Shown in pieces: positions 46,740 to 58,462 of a DNA stretch of 64,000 nt. Every line of letters starts with the position of its first letter. Position 1 is the stretch's first letter. The stretch spans positions 2,985,503 to 3,049,502 of the forward strand of contig NC_045143.1 of assembly GCF_008831285.2 (NCBI RefSeq), read 5' to 3'. A program made the translations under genes and the position numbers. This stretch comes from Nymphaea colorata (taxonomy: Eukaryota; Streptophyta; Magnoliopsida; Nymphaeales; Nymphaeaceae). The notes under the pieces are model-generated. The model saw only the letters and a program-made list of their open reading frames with translations. It did no database searches and was not told the DNA's origin.

Positions 46740-46968
46740 TGAAAGCAAAAGAGAGAGTACTCAATTTTAACGTGGTTCGGTACTCTGTACCTACATCCAC
46801 AGTAGTTCTCAAAAGTATGAAAGATATACTATGTGCATCGTTTTAAATACAAGATGTATGACAAGGAGGTTTACAATTAACGTTTATCTCCTTGATTTCA
46901 GCCTTGGAGGTTACAGTATCTATCTCCTTGATTTGAGCCTTGGAGATTACAATATCGTGAGTGATTTT
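46740..46968 (-). repeat. 5' LTR of deleted copia element
   Basis: Homologous to 45210-45437. Differences include a changed stretch around 46868-46900. Similarity ends at GTGAGTGATTT, and no 5-bp duplication matching the 3' side is seen, so the outer edge of this LTR has probably decayed or been lost. Confidence 0.75.
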
Positions 46969-46974
46969 TGTCTC

Positions 46975-48095
46975 TTATTTTCCCATAATTAAGCTTTGAA
47001 CATGGTGGACTACTTTTAGGTAACACATATCTCCCAGATAGGTCTAGCTTCTTTCAATATTGAACTACATAGATGACAAATATGCACAGAATGATAAAAC
47101 ATGTTAAACAGATTATCTTATATGCATGATCATACTTGATTCATGCAGAAAAAAGTTGTGAGCATTATACATAAAACTATAAGTAAACACTGTGAATGCA
47201 ACAAAATGTTGCTTATAATCAATGAATAACTGATTCTACTTCTCCACAAACCAACCAACTAGAAAACAACAAAGCAACATTTAGCGAATATGCCAGAAAT
47301 TTAAACCCATTAAAAGTTAGAACTTGTTTTTTGTCGAAACCCTCATCGTTTTGAAGAGAGGCAGAGCCTTTATCGCCCCTGCTGCTGCCGATTCACAGCC
47401 ATTGCTGGAGAAAGAGCATGACTGCCGGACATGGCAGTGGTCAATCTCGTCGCCAGGACCAAAGGGAAAAAAATGAACTCTTTTATCTTATCATTAAATG
47501 ATATTAAAAGACTAATTCCAGCACTAATATGATCTGGGGCAACCAAATATGCCCTGGTACTGAAGGATTAACCATCCTTGAACTGTAGTTTGTTTTTGTC
47601 AAAATAGCATTTGAAATGAGCATTTCGTTCATTTAGGCTATTGGTTTTCTTTTCTAGCACTTCAAAACTTAACGTCAAATAAGCTAAAATTTATATCCCG
47701 CTAATTGAATGATTAAGACACATCGCACATGGTTAGGCTCTAATTGGCTTACATGGCAAGTTCTCTCAATACACTAAACAAAAAGTGTGATTGGATAAAT
47801 CTATTATCAGAGACGAGTTTGAAACTTTTCTTTGCATTCACTCTTTTAATTGGTGGTTGTTAAATTGAGATCAAGGGAGCGTGTGAGGAACTTTACTTTG
47901 ATGTATCTACATTTGGTTTAATCATGTTAAAGTCCTTAGGAATTCATTGTTTTTCTTGTTTGCCTCTCTTAGCTTGTACGTTGAATACTTATTTTCCAAA
48001 ACATGTATTTACATACTTTTTGAATCGAGAATGAACCTCAACTACCAAGTCTAATTATGAGGATAATATTGTAAGAAAGCTCATACAAGAAAATC
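46975..48095. other. No gene recognised
   Basis: AT-rich intergenic sequence with no supported gene or paired repeat. Confidence 0.4.
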
Positions 48096-48101
48096 TAAGA
48101 G

Positions 48102-48815
48102 TTGAGAACTAATCTTCTAAGACCTTCAACTTGCCCCTTCACAGTATCCTCTTATCCTCTTATCAACTGCTCACTCACTGTTGCGAGCCCAACTCATGGT
48201 CTAGAGTGGCTGAGGCTGGTTGGAACTGCGTTTCAGGGGCACCATAAGGGCCTTAGCCACAGCAAGGAATGGTTGATGCCTGAGGCCGCGCAAGAAGAAC
48301 TCGAGCCAAAAGAGGTTGCAGCCCGATGCGCGGCCATAGAAGGCCGACAACCGAAGGAAGATGGCCCGCATCAGGCAATTGTCACCCTGAGAGGTTCGGC
48401 AGAGCAATGCCGAATCGAGAGAAAGGAGGTCGCCATGGGACTGGCGGCAGCAGAAGGGCGTCAGCGCAAGAAAAGAGACAATAGCCTCTCCCAAGAAAGA
48501 AGAAGAAAGCTGCACAGGGAAAGCCAATCTAATGAGGTTAATATAGGAGCAGCCAACTGGGTCCAGCTGTGTCCAGCGTCTCAAGGCATAGAACCAAGTT
48601 GTCGCTACAGGTCTGGCCGAGCATCATCTGCTAAGCACACCCGTAGAGCCACTGCTTGGCGAGCAGCACAAACCCAAGCACAAAGATCGTTAGCGGGGAG
48701 CCTCAGTGGCCATACAAGGGCAAGGACGATGAGCACCAAGCGCAGTGCATGGTCAACCGGACACCGAGGTGCAGCCGTAGAATGCAGCCTTCTAGCCCTC
48801 GAAGAACTAAGGTGA
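48102..48815 (+). other. Unrecognised 237-codon open frame, possibly transposon-derived
   Basis: The longest frame in an unusually GC-rich 900-base island. The product is hydrophilic and rich in Ala, Arg and Glu. It carries an internal repeat: KEVAARCAAIEGRQPK near residue 70 resembles KEVAMGLAAAEGRQRK near residue 113. An overlapping minus-strand frame (48584-48201) is also open, as expected of GC-rich DNA. I recognise no domain. The island could be a retrotransposon gag/leader fragment or a decayed host gene; coding status is doubtful. Confidence 0.25.
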
Positions 48816-49144
48816 TTAGGCGGCAGTGAAAGGCTGAGTGCAGGGTAACGAGCAAAGGGATCATCATCAGCGACAGGGTCAGATTGAAATCTTCATTCGG
48901 CAAGCACAAAGCATCCAGAACAACCAAACCACATCCGGTGAGGAGTTCAGTCGAGCCAGTGGAATCCAGCTCTAGGTCGAGTACTTCAAAAAGGAAAATA
49001 GTATCCTTTTTATAATTGCCCTCCCTTAGTTTTTGCATCCTTTTTTCTGTTTGTTTTTTTGCGTCTTCAAGTGTATTCCTTTTGTTTCTGGTTTCATTGC
49101 AACTTCTGGACACAATTTTTGCTAATGAGTTTTCTATTTTGTTG

Positions 49145-49205
<61 letters not shown>
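49145..49205. repeat. (AT)n microsatellite
   Basis: AT dinucleotide tract of about 60 bases with one ACAT interruption near 49157. Confidence 0.95.
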
Positions 49206-49208
<3 letters not shown>

Positions 49209-49473
49209 AAGAACGGTCTGACTAAAAAAATCGAACTCCTTTTACTATGTCTCACCTAATTATGCTTAAGTTAATAAATTGAAAGTTTGACTTGAAAGTT
49301 ATGTTTGATTTATCGGAGGGGATCTCGAAAACCACTGTGGATTTCATATTCCCCAACACCCAAGACCATACGTCTCATGTTCACGCTGTGTCAAAAGTGT
49401 GGATTTGAGGTATTCTTTTTACATTTCTTGATAAATATATTTAATTGGAGATAGAGTTGGAGAGAGAGTGTAC

Positions 49474-50005
49474 CCCTATTGATCCTCTCTTAACGCTGAG
49501 GTGTAAAACGGAGTTTCCATCTTGATCGGTTTCCTTGGCAAGTTCGAGCAAATCATACGCAAGCAACGCGCTGACCATGCTTCGCCATTAAATGCAGGAT
49601 GGTCTCGCCAGCACTCGTCTTCCGTTTCATGGCCTCAGAGTTAGGGTTCTGAGCAAAAGTCTTATTAATAATCGCACGGATGATGTCCGTGTTGCCCGCT
49701 TTTGCTGCCAAATGTAACGCTGTATATTTCTCTTCTCCATAAGTTTTGTCCACAAGCGCCGGTTTCTCGTCAAGCAGGTACTGGTCGATATTCAGCCGCC
49801 CCGCTTCGGCAACCACGTGCAATATCGTGCGGCCAGGCGGCTCCTCGTGCGTGAGGATGCCCGGAGATGCATAAGCCAGCCGCTGAAACTCCGCCAAGTC
49901 TTCGGTGGCACAGCCTTTGGCATAGTCCTCCGCCAAGTTCCCGGTGGCAGAGGCGTCCGCCGAATTTCCGGTGGCACAGGGACAGGCGTTGTAGATTAAG
50001 TCCAT
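49474..50005 (-). pseudogene. Ankyrin-gene first exon, third copy (frameshifted)
   Basis: Homologous to exon 1 of the intact gene. The start MDLIYNAC aligns with MDGRLYTAC. Ankyrin motifs TILHVVAEAGR, TALHLAAKAGN and TILHLMAKHGQ follow, then a one-base frame change near 49565, after which AYDLL and NSVLHLSVKRGS continue to a GGG/GTAC donor at 49474. The N-terminus is expanded: the ATGNxAE motif occurs three times (ATGNSAD, ATGNLAE, ATEDLAE) where the second copy has a single ATGN. The next exon is not adjacent; a PGG fragment lies at 43044-43330. Confidence 0.82.
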
Positions 50006-51396
50006 CCCACGCGGACTTCCGGCCAGATGACTCCTCCACTGCCGGATGGTGGCTCCGATATATGCACATTAAAAAAAAAAAACGAAAATCATCCAAAGAA
50101 AACTGAAAAAGGAAAAATGCGCTCTAACTTTGAAGAGATTGATTGGTCAAGGTGGGAGGAGAATCAGGAGATCATCATACACACCTGTGGTCAAATGGAA
50201 AAAAAACTTGTTCTATATTGCGTGCAATGAAATGTTTGACTCAGCCGGAAAATAAAACATTGTCCATGTGGGCCATCCAAGTACGGACACATATTTTTTA
50301 AGTTAAAAAAAAAAAAAACGACGCTTGTAAATAGCCAGCGGGCCTGTGAGTCTCCTAATTACTATTGTTTAAGAATCATTAAGAATAGAAAAAGGACTGA
50401 CATCGTCTAATGAACTAAAAACAGCTCAAGCGGAAAATATTTATTTCAGAAATAATTATTAAGATTTGCTTAAGTAGTCAATGTCAGATTGCAATATAAT
50501 TAAACAAGGAATTGAAAAAGCCAAATGAATCAAGCTAATTTTATTTTTTGTTATAATTGAGTTTCAGCTTGTTGATCAGCCAGACCTTCTCTAGGAACAA
50601 ATCTAATAGACATTAATCAAACCACTAGCAATTTCGAGTGCGAGACTTTTTGTTCTTCTCAAACAGACCAGCAATTTCCTTTTTAAAAAACAAGTTGGCC
50701 TTCACAGTACCAGCCGGCCCACTCCTATACCATGCTCAGGCTCCTTGTTGAGGCAAATCCTAATCCTCGCTTTAGCAGTTTTGCTTGTAGCTTTAAATCC
50801 ATTTATAAGCCTCGTAAGATTCCTTACAATCTTACATTGGGACTAAAAGTTTTCTTTTGTGATAGCCAGTAATTTGCTAAACCCTTGTGAACATTTCATG
50901 ACAATGATAGCATAGTTAATCCAATATTAAATGCAGATATAGTCATAAAACTAGAAGATTGTAGTGAACTTAATTGAATAAAAAATCTACCTCAAGTACT
51001 TTGAATATGAGATTTTTTGTTATTCTTAAGCAGATCGACAATTTCCTTTTCGAAAGACAAGTTGGCATTCATTGTAATGAACTTAATTACTTCATATGTT
51101 GTCAGGGAAAAAAAAATTAATTGCTTATTGTTGCTATACATATGATCTCTCTTATTATGCATTGGTGCCCCGCTAATTAAAGTTTCCTCCATGATCGGTC
51201 GACTGTGTCTCCTTCGGTAAGCGTTGACTATGAATAGTCCTTTTTTTCTTTTTTCTTTTATTTTTTGACTTTGCAAAAACGTGTGTGGAGAGTTTTGACT
51301 CAGCCAACCCCTCCTCTCTTCTTTTTTTTTGTTGGGAAAAACAATCTGTTCCCTCGTAAGGCACGGTAGTCGAACTCATCTGGTATTTTCCTTTGG

Positions 51397-51429
<33 letters not shown>
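51397..51429. repeat. (AT)n(GT)n compound microsatellite
   Basis: An AT tract running directly into a GT tract, inside duplication unit 3. Confidence 0.93.
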
Positions 51430-52140
51430 AAAGCATTAAAGTAAAAACAAACAAGCTTTGTGACCACGCCAACCTCCATGTATGTCCGCCACTGGTCGGC
51501 AATAGGAAAGTGATTAGAAGCTCAAATACCGTATGCATGGCTGGACATAGTAGATGTGAGCACTGTCCCAGCCACATGGATACGAACGTAAATGGATTGG
51601 ATACAATGAATTGTAGATCCAGTTTTCGTTTTGTATGATCCAATTTAATTACCAAATGGCTTTGAATTTAACGTGCAGGTTCATAACTGGACATGGATCT
51701 GATCTAATTATTGACTGAGATTTTAAAAGATCCGACCGGATTTACATATGAACGCCAAATATTAAATATTAAAAGCGTAATCAAAATCTTATTTATATGC
51801 GTTAGGTACAGTGGTCCAGCTCACCTAGGCTTTTTCATTCGAACAAGGTGTCATTAAAGATGCCTGGTCATTAAGGAAGGAACAAGTATATCTGGCCGTA
51901 CATACTACATGTGAACCACGACTCAACAATCTGGATACGGACGCAAATGAAATTAGATATATTTAATTACAGCTCCAGTTTTTGTTTTATTTAGTCGGGT
52001 CTACTTAGTAAGCATATTGCCTCAAGAGTCGTCGTGTAACCTAACCTGGCGGTAAGGAGGCTCACATTTAAGGGATATGAGGTTTAGACCCCTATCATGT
52101 TACTCTCTTGGACTGCAAGGGAAAGTAAGCACGGTATCCG

Positions 52141-52358
52141 ATTTGAATGATATATTGGAGGTACATTCAAACTCCAAAGCAACCTAGAACCTTGAAGGGA
52201 TGCATGTATGGTCTTGAGTTTTGAAACTAAAAGCAGTTTTTTCTAAATAATTTGAATGATATATTGGAGGTACATTCAAACTCCAAAGCAACCTAGAACC
52301 TTGAAGGGATGCATGTATGGTCTTGAGTTTTGAAACTAAAAGCAGTTTTTTCTAAATA
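52141..52358 (+). repeat. Perfect 109-bp tandem duplication
   Basis: 52141-52249 and 52250-52358 are identical by eye. Units 1 and 2 each have a single copy of this segment (about 15790-15900 and 22820-22925), so the duplication is specific to unit 3 and recent. Confidence 0.93.
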
Positions 52359-52429
52359 AAATGTTACTTACTAGGCGGATACGATTTTATTTGCAGATTT
52401 AACGAGTGGATATGAATTTGGGACTGAGT

Positions 52430-54320
52430 TATATTTTTTAAAAATCTTCACAGGAGATGTAAAAATTTTTATAAGACGTAAATTTTTTCCCAAAATAAGG
52501 TGGGTGGGGGTGGACATGTATTGCTTCATATTCTTAACAACTAGTTGCTTGAACATATGCAAAATCGCGCACATAACTATGTACCGTGGTCGACCTAGAT
52601 TTCGAACTTGAGTTTTTATTCTAGTAATAGTTCATGCAGATTTTGATCATAGGTTCCATATCCGAGAATTGTAGTTTTGAAAAAATTACTACTTAACGCT
52701 TAACTTTTGATTGAATAACAAATCACCGCTCACCTTTTGAGGCGAACAAAAGAGCGCTGAACTTTTGTTCTGAATTCTAACGTAGATGCTTCAAGTCACC
52801 GTTGTAGAGTTATAAATTTGACAAGTGTACCCTTTTCTTCCAAAAAACCAAGGGCTTCATCAACTTGTCCAGCACTCGCCGGCGGCGGCGACGGTTGCAG
52901 AGGCAGTGGCATACGTGAAGGACGATGTAGGCTGACAAAGGCTCTCTCTATCTCTCTCGCTCTCTTGCAATAAATCGGCAGTGGCAGCCAAGAAGGACGG
53001 TGGAGGCCGGAAGCCGGTGACCTAGGAGCAAAAGTACGTCTAAATATAGTAATTTATTTCCACGACAGTCATCAGTGGGTGGTGTAGTTCTACAAAGACG
53101 GAGCATACAATGAGGTTTCGACAGGAACTGTGTGGGTCTGGTATATCACCAACCATAAAAACATTTCATACACTGATATGGGGATTCAACAATGGCAAAG
53201 AAATAACGATGGAATGTTGAAGAGATGCTTCAGTCGCACCAGACAAGGGTAGCATTGAGCTATTTGCTACTGTTGCTCTAAAAACAAGGCAGAGTGGGCA
53301 GTACTGTAGCTCAGACTTCAGATGCTTTATAAATTCAAAACGAAAAAGAGATGCTGGTGGAGACTTCACAGATAAAATATCCTAAGCAGATCTTTTGTCG
53401 TTGTTTCTCTAGTCTCATTGCCATATGCCAGCAATTACCAGGGATTATCCACAGTAACAAAGAAAATAGGAGCATCATAAAAAGCATGGAAACTTTCTAC
53501 CTTTTTTCTTTCAGATGTTGTACGTCCGTTTACGGGCAGAAAAGCAAACCATGCCATTAAGGTCTCCTCTTTCACAAGACAAAAAAAAAATGCGACCCCA
53601 GAAAACGTGGTGGGAAGCTGGGAAGAGGCACTTTAAATTGAGGTTGTCTACGGCAGCATTGAAGTCCAATATTGGGTAGAATGTCAGAAATAATGGCGTT
53701 AACCTTGGGAAAAAGAATGATTTTGCAAAAATTTCCTTTCAGAAGTTAAGTTTATTCTTACGTAGAATAGCGCTTCCTCTGATGATGGCTATTATTTCCC
53801 ATTAACAATTGAGTGTTTGGCCACCTAGCTTCAATATGAAGTTGATAACTCAAGCAGACTTTAGATTTCTTTTGTCACAGGGTACTTCACTAATTTACTA
53901 AAGTCCACGTACCCATGTCATTGTATCCGTGCCTAAAGTGGTACTTGGACATACTGAGCATTTCTTAAATCCAAATTGATCAAAACAGTTTAATTTTATT
54001 TGATTTAGCTTTCTTCAACTCAATTTTCAGTTTGTTACTAGAGTTACTGTTCATGTTGTATTGTTTTTATTTATATCACTTTTTTATTTAAATGTTGTTT
54101 TATGCGTTGTTTTGCATATATTTAAACAGTGCCTTAATAACTATATTTTCTAAAGTTTTCATGCTTATACTGTACCCGAACTGTACCTATATTCAAAACT
54201 CATTAAAAAAGTTTTTTTTCAAACCTAGTTTTTACAAAACTAAATTAGAGGAGAGGTCATCCAAACACCTTGCGAAGTTTTTTTTTTTTTTTCACCATAT
54301 TCTCATGATCTTTTTATCTT
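52430..54320. other. No gene recognised
   Basis: Contains a GC-richer patch (52860-53030) with a short CT tract, and short open frames without domains. A stretch near 52700-52735 resembles 30160-30195 (TGAATAAYAAATCACYGCTCA), so part of it is probably a dispersed repeat. Confidence 0.35.
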
Positions 54321-54322
54321 TT

Positions 54323-54469
54323 GGGGCTGTTTGGCAATGAGAATAGTTTGTAACTATTTCATAAATATGTTTCAAACACTTTTTTAAGAAAGTGTTTCAT
54401 GAATCTGTTTAAATCCTTGAAGTATATTGATAAAAGAGTTACAAATTGTTCTCTTTGCCAAATAGCCTC
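54323..54469 (+). mobile_element. MITE with 33-bp inverted ends
   Basis: 147 bases. GGGGCTGTTTGGCAATGAGA... on the left and ...TCTTTGCCAAATAGCCTC on the right are inverted repeats over about 33 bases with five or six mismatches. A small central hairpin (AAACACTTTTTTAAGAAAGTGTTT) is also present. Target duplication not resolved. Confidence 0.7.
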
Positions 54470-54762
54470 TTTAAAAGAATGAAAAAGTATCTGACCATAT
54501 ATACTTGTTGGGACAGCATGATGTTGCTTGTATTTTTGTTAAAACAAGCCAACCACCAAACCGACTCTTTTACCAGTAATGTGACACTGTTACTTTGAGC
54601 TGTATATAGATAGGTAACTGTCTTTAAGCATAGAATGAAAAACCTACTATTGATCGTCTAACGCTCATTTCACTCTCGTTCTCTCTGTTCTTGTACTCAA
54701 TTTTCTCCTTTTTTTATAGAGACTCTATTATGACAATTCATGTTGGTGCAGAAATGGGTTTT

Positions 54763-54880
<118 letters not shown>

Positions 54881-55037
54881 TAAATCCAAAAAACGTAAAT
54901 GAAAATTGACGAACTGTCATATTAAATTAAATCTAGGAATAATTCAGCCAGAAAATTGAGAAGTCTCCATTGAAAAAACTTATATATAGCGACAGCGAAA
55001 GTTCTGAGTGATCATAACGAGAATGGAAGTATCATTA

Positions 55038-55197
55038 GGGCTTGTTTGGTAAATGGAAAAATTCTAACTGTTTTATTAACCTAATAAAGGGTAGGGCAGA
55101 CTTATAAAATACTTTTTTAAATGTTTCATAAATTTATCACAATCTTTAAACAATAATCATAAAACAATGCATACTGTTTCATTTACCAGACAGACCC
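55038..55197 (+). mobile_element. Short MITE with GGGCTTGTTTGGTAAATG ends
   Basis: 160 bases. GGGCTTGTTTGGTAAATG and CATTTACCAGACAGACCC are inverted repeats at 14 of 18 positions. The GGGCTTGTTTGG start is common among plant PIF/Harbinger- and hAT-derived MITEs. No target duplication assigned. Confidence 0.55.
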
Positions 55198-55199
55198 TT

Positions 55200-55855
55200 C
55201 CCAAGAAGGGTGTTCTCATTGTGATTGGCTCAAGCTCCTACGAACCCCTGGAACGTACTCGTAAAAGCATGGTCGACCGTTCTTTGGAATTAAATGCTGG
55301 CCACAACACTCATAATCAACTTGTTGAATGGCTTTCGGCTTCTGATCAGCAATCTATCTCTGCCTTCCATTATATATAGCCAACGATGTGTTAATTGTTG
55401 GAATCTAGTAAGGGCTGACATGCATTTTTGCCAATGCCTTGCATACTATCTATACGACATACGACAGACCCATAATTATGATAAACTGGGATAAATCTAA
55501 TCGTCATTTTCAAAAGTATTAATAATTTCATATACATGAATACAAGTTATAGATTTTGGATCTGGATTTAAAAATTCCCTATAAATATATGGCAATGGTT
55601 GCTTTAGCCATATTTGCTATCATTTGTGGTTTAGAGAAGTAATATACCCAAGCGTAAGCGGACTTTGAACCACAAACCCCATCTGAGGAGCCTTCTGAGG
55701 AGGTTTTCAGTGGAACGAGGCACTGGAACACTTCAATGGTGGAGCTTTGATATGGCGTATTGGCCTATAAGCATTGGCTCATATCAAGAAGGGCTGGATC
55801 CATGAACTTGAGCATCAATAAAGTACAAGTCTACAAAACTCTAGTTTTTGCATTA
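55200..55855. other. No gene recognised
   Basis: Short open frames only; nothing recognised. Confidence 0.35.
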
Positions 55856-55856
55856 C

Positions 55857-57955
55857 AAAAAAAAAATCCATTTTGGGGGCCAAGGTAGTCAATCATTATG
55901 ACCGAACCACATAAAAAAAAAAGATTTGGATACTGAAAAAAAAAATGATATTTGATTATGAATTTATATCACATTCGGATATAAGAAACGGCATCAGATC
56001 GAATTTAGAGTCAGATTTAAGTAAATGTTGATCAAATTTGGATTCAGATTTGGTCAGGATAATAGTTTTAATTTGAATAAACATCTTGTAATGAATGTCT
56101 ATAATATGTTTTGGGTTAGATCTAAAAGTTGGATTTGGATGTTAGATTAAAAACAAAATTCGGATTGGATTTGAAGTATGAATTCAGATTTTGGGTTTGG
56201 ATATGATATCATTTTTTTTTTCATCCGAATTGAAATTCACATTTTGAATCTAAATATATAGATATTTGAAAAAATGGACATGGCAAGTATACATCTGATT
56301 CCAATTGTATCCCCAACGTTGCCTACAGCTTAGGAACTAAATACAAAAGCCCTTCAAGTTCGTTCATGGATTATTGAAAATTTTAAAGAAATAAAGGAAA
56401 AAAGAGTAAATTCGTAAATGTGCCTACTTGTAATCGAGTTTACGTTGGGGTATTGCATTGTGAATTTGTGTGTTAGAAAATTTAAATCCAAGCATATTAT
56501 CGGTCTTTGTAGACAGAAAAAAAATCCTAACTTAATGACAATAGGGTAGACTTAAGGAATACTATTGTTTTACAAATCATGCTCAATTTGTCGAGGAAAT
56601 TTTTCCGATTTCTGGGACATATTCATAGAATATTAACACAGGGCTGCTGTCACCAAACACCTCTAAAAGATGTTCTTAGTGGATCCGAGACTTAAAGCAT
56701 AGGAGGGGAATTATACGTACAAACATTATATGAAATTATCAGTTGACATTGTTTCCTAAATAAACATATAATTTAATAATAATGTTGACATTATCATGAA
56801 GTATGATCATTAACTTGTCATTGAAAAAAAGACAGGAAAAATATCTAGATATTCTTATTAAAAGAGAGTGCATAAATATTAATTCTTGCACTCCTCAGGT
56901 TGGTGTTGGTCTTCCGTATTAAAAAACGACGTTAGATTTTTTTTTTTTTTTTAATACGGTATTAGAGCAGGAAGAACCCCATATGGTGCAAGCATTATGC
57001 AAGTGTTTAACATTATTTTTAAAAAAATCACAATAAAATGAAGGTTATCATTGATAAAAAATAATTTTGTGACCTATAAGGGAATTATATTGTGGAGGTC
57101 AAGATGGACACAAATAATAATAGCATTATTATCAACAAGGAGGGCCATTGACTCGTTGCAAAAAAAAAAGGTAGAAATATGTTCTCTTGGATTTTTCAAA
57201 TATGTCTTGGAGGTGAAAATGGAAAGTGTTATGCAAATTATTTAACGTTATCAAACAAGATCTTATCAACAAAAGAAATGTTATTATTATTAAAGGTAAT
57301 GTAGTGACTTTAAGAAAATAATATATATATATATAAGTAAATCTAATAAAAATAATAATAAAATTAAAATCAACAAGGAAGGTCATCCACCTGAATTCGC
57401 AAGGAAATTTGGTTTCTGGATATTATTGTAGACTATGAGTGTAAATATCAAATCTAACAATATTGATGTTATGCAATATAACTATCATTTTTGCTCAATA
57501 AAAGAAATCTTATTATTGTTGGCCATAATTTTGCGATCTATAAGGAAATGATATCTATAGGAGTAAAGAAGCCAACAAAAATAATAATAGCATCACTATT
57601 AACAAGGAGATACGTCAACCTAGACATGTAAAAATAATCAAAGAGAAATCTAGATATTATTGTAAACGAAGGGTATAAATATCAAATCTCACACTATTGA
57701 TCCTTAGGGCCCATGGTGGCCTTCCGTAGTGCGTCAGAAGGTACCACCTCCACAAAGCTGCATGAGAAATGGTGGCGTGGGAAATGCGCCTGACCCTTCC
57801 TGGAATATGAGCTGGCACAGTAGGATGACAATGACAGACGCGACTGTATTTCGGCAAACGGTGTGGGGGGAGAGAGAGAGAGGGTCAGTGATTTTTAGTC
57901 GCCTTCACCAATTGGTTTTCGGAGACTGTTAATCCCATGCCAGCGTCAAGGACCT
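55857..57955 (+). repeat. Long dispersed repeat R, copy 2
   Basis: Partner of 39882-42336. It ends with a single copy of the GGTGGCGTGGGAAATG ... CCAATTGGT segment (57769-57955), whereas copy 1 has that segment in both orientations. No coding domain. Confidence 0.85.
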
Positions 57956-57959
57956 CACC

Positions 57960-58460
57960 ACTTTTGCCTTTCTGAGTTTCAAACATGAGCTTCATCTTCT
58001 TCCGCCCAGCGTGCTATTGCACAGGAGATCTAGAGCGAGAGAGACAGGGAAGGAGCCGATAAAATGAAAATATATAACAAAATTTGGGGACAAGAGGTCC
58101 CCTAATTACAAAAAAGAATTGGAGACAAGGAGTTCCTTAGTTACAAAACAAACCACAAGACAGAAGCAAAAAGACAAAATATACAATACAACTCATAGTA
58201 AAAAGAAATAAGAGGAGTGGGGAGAGAGTGGATGGACACAACGGCACCATCACCCAGCCGCAAAAGGATGATGACGCCGCAGCCGAATGGCAAGAGTAAT
58301 ACGACTTAAGAGAGAAAGCAGCTTTCTCTGCCAACACTGAAGGCGATCAACAAGCTTTTGCTCCACGCCATCACATTAGGAGAGTGTAGGAGGCGACAAT
58401 GTAATCTGAAGACCCACATAATCCATGAATAAGCCAGCAGCCTTACATCCAAAGCAAGCT
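57960..58460. other. No gene recognised
   Basis: Contains a loosely repeated unit (AATTTGGGGACAAGAGGTCCC near 58080, partly shown, and AATTGGAGACAAGGAGTTCC near 58117). No domain is evident. The FLZ pseudogene homology begins at its right edge. Confidence 0.35.
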
Positions 58461-58462
58461 TC

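Larger units (their letters stand above)
49440..52426 (-). repeat. Segmental duplication unit 3
   Basis: The ankyrin first exon and about 2.1 kb of flank (50290-52426) match units 1 and 2. Landmarks are CTCCTAATTACTATTGTTTA (50354), GACCACGCCAACCTCC (about 51461) and GATTTTATTTGCAGATTTA (about 52382). It is more diverged than units 1 and 2 are from each other. Confidence 0.8.
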
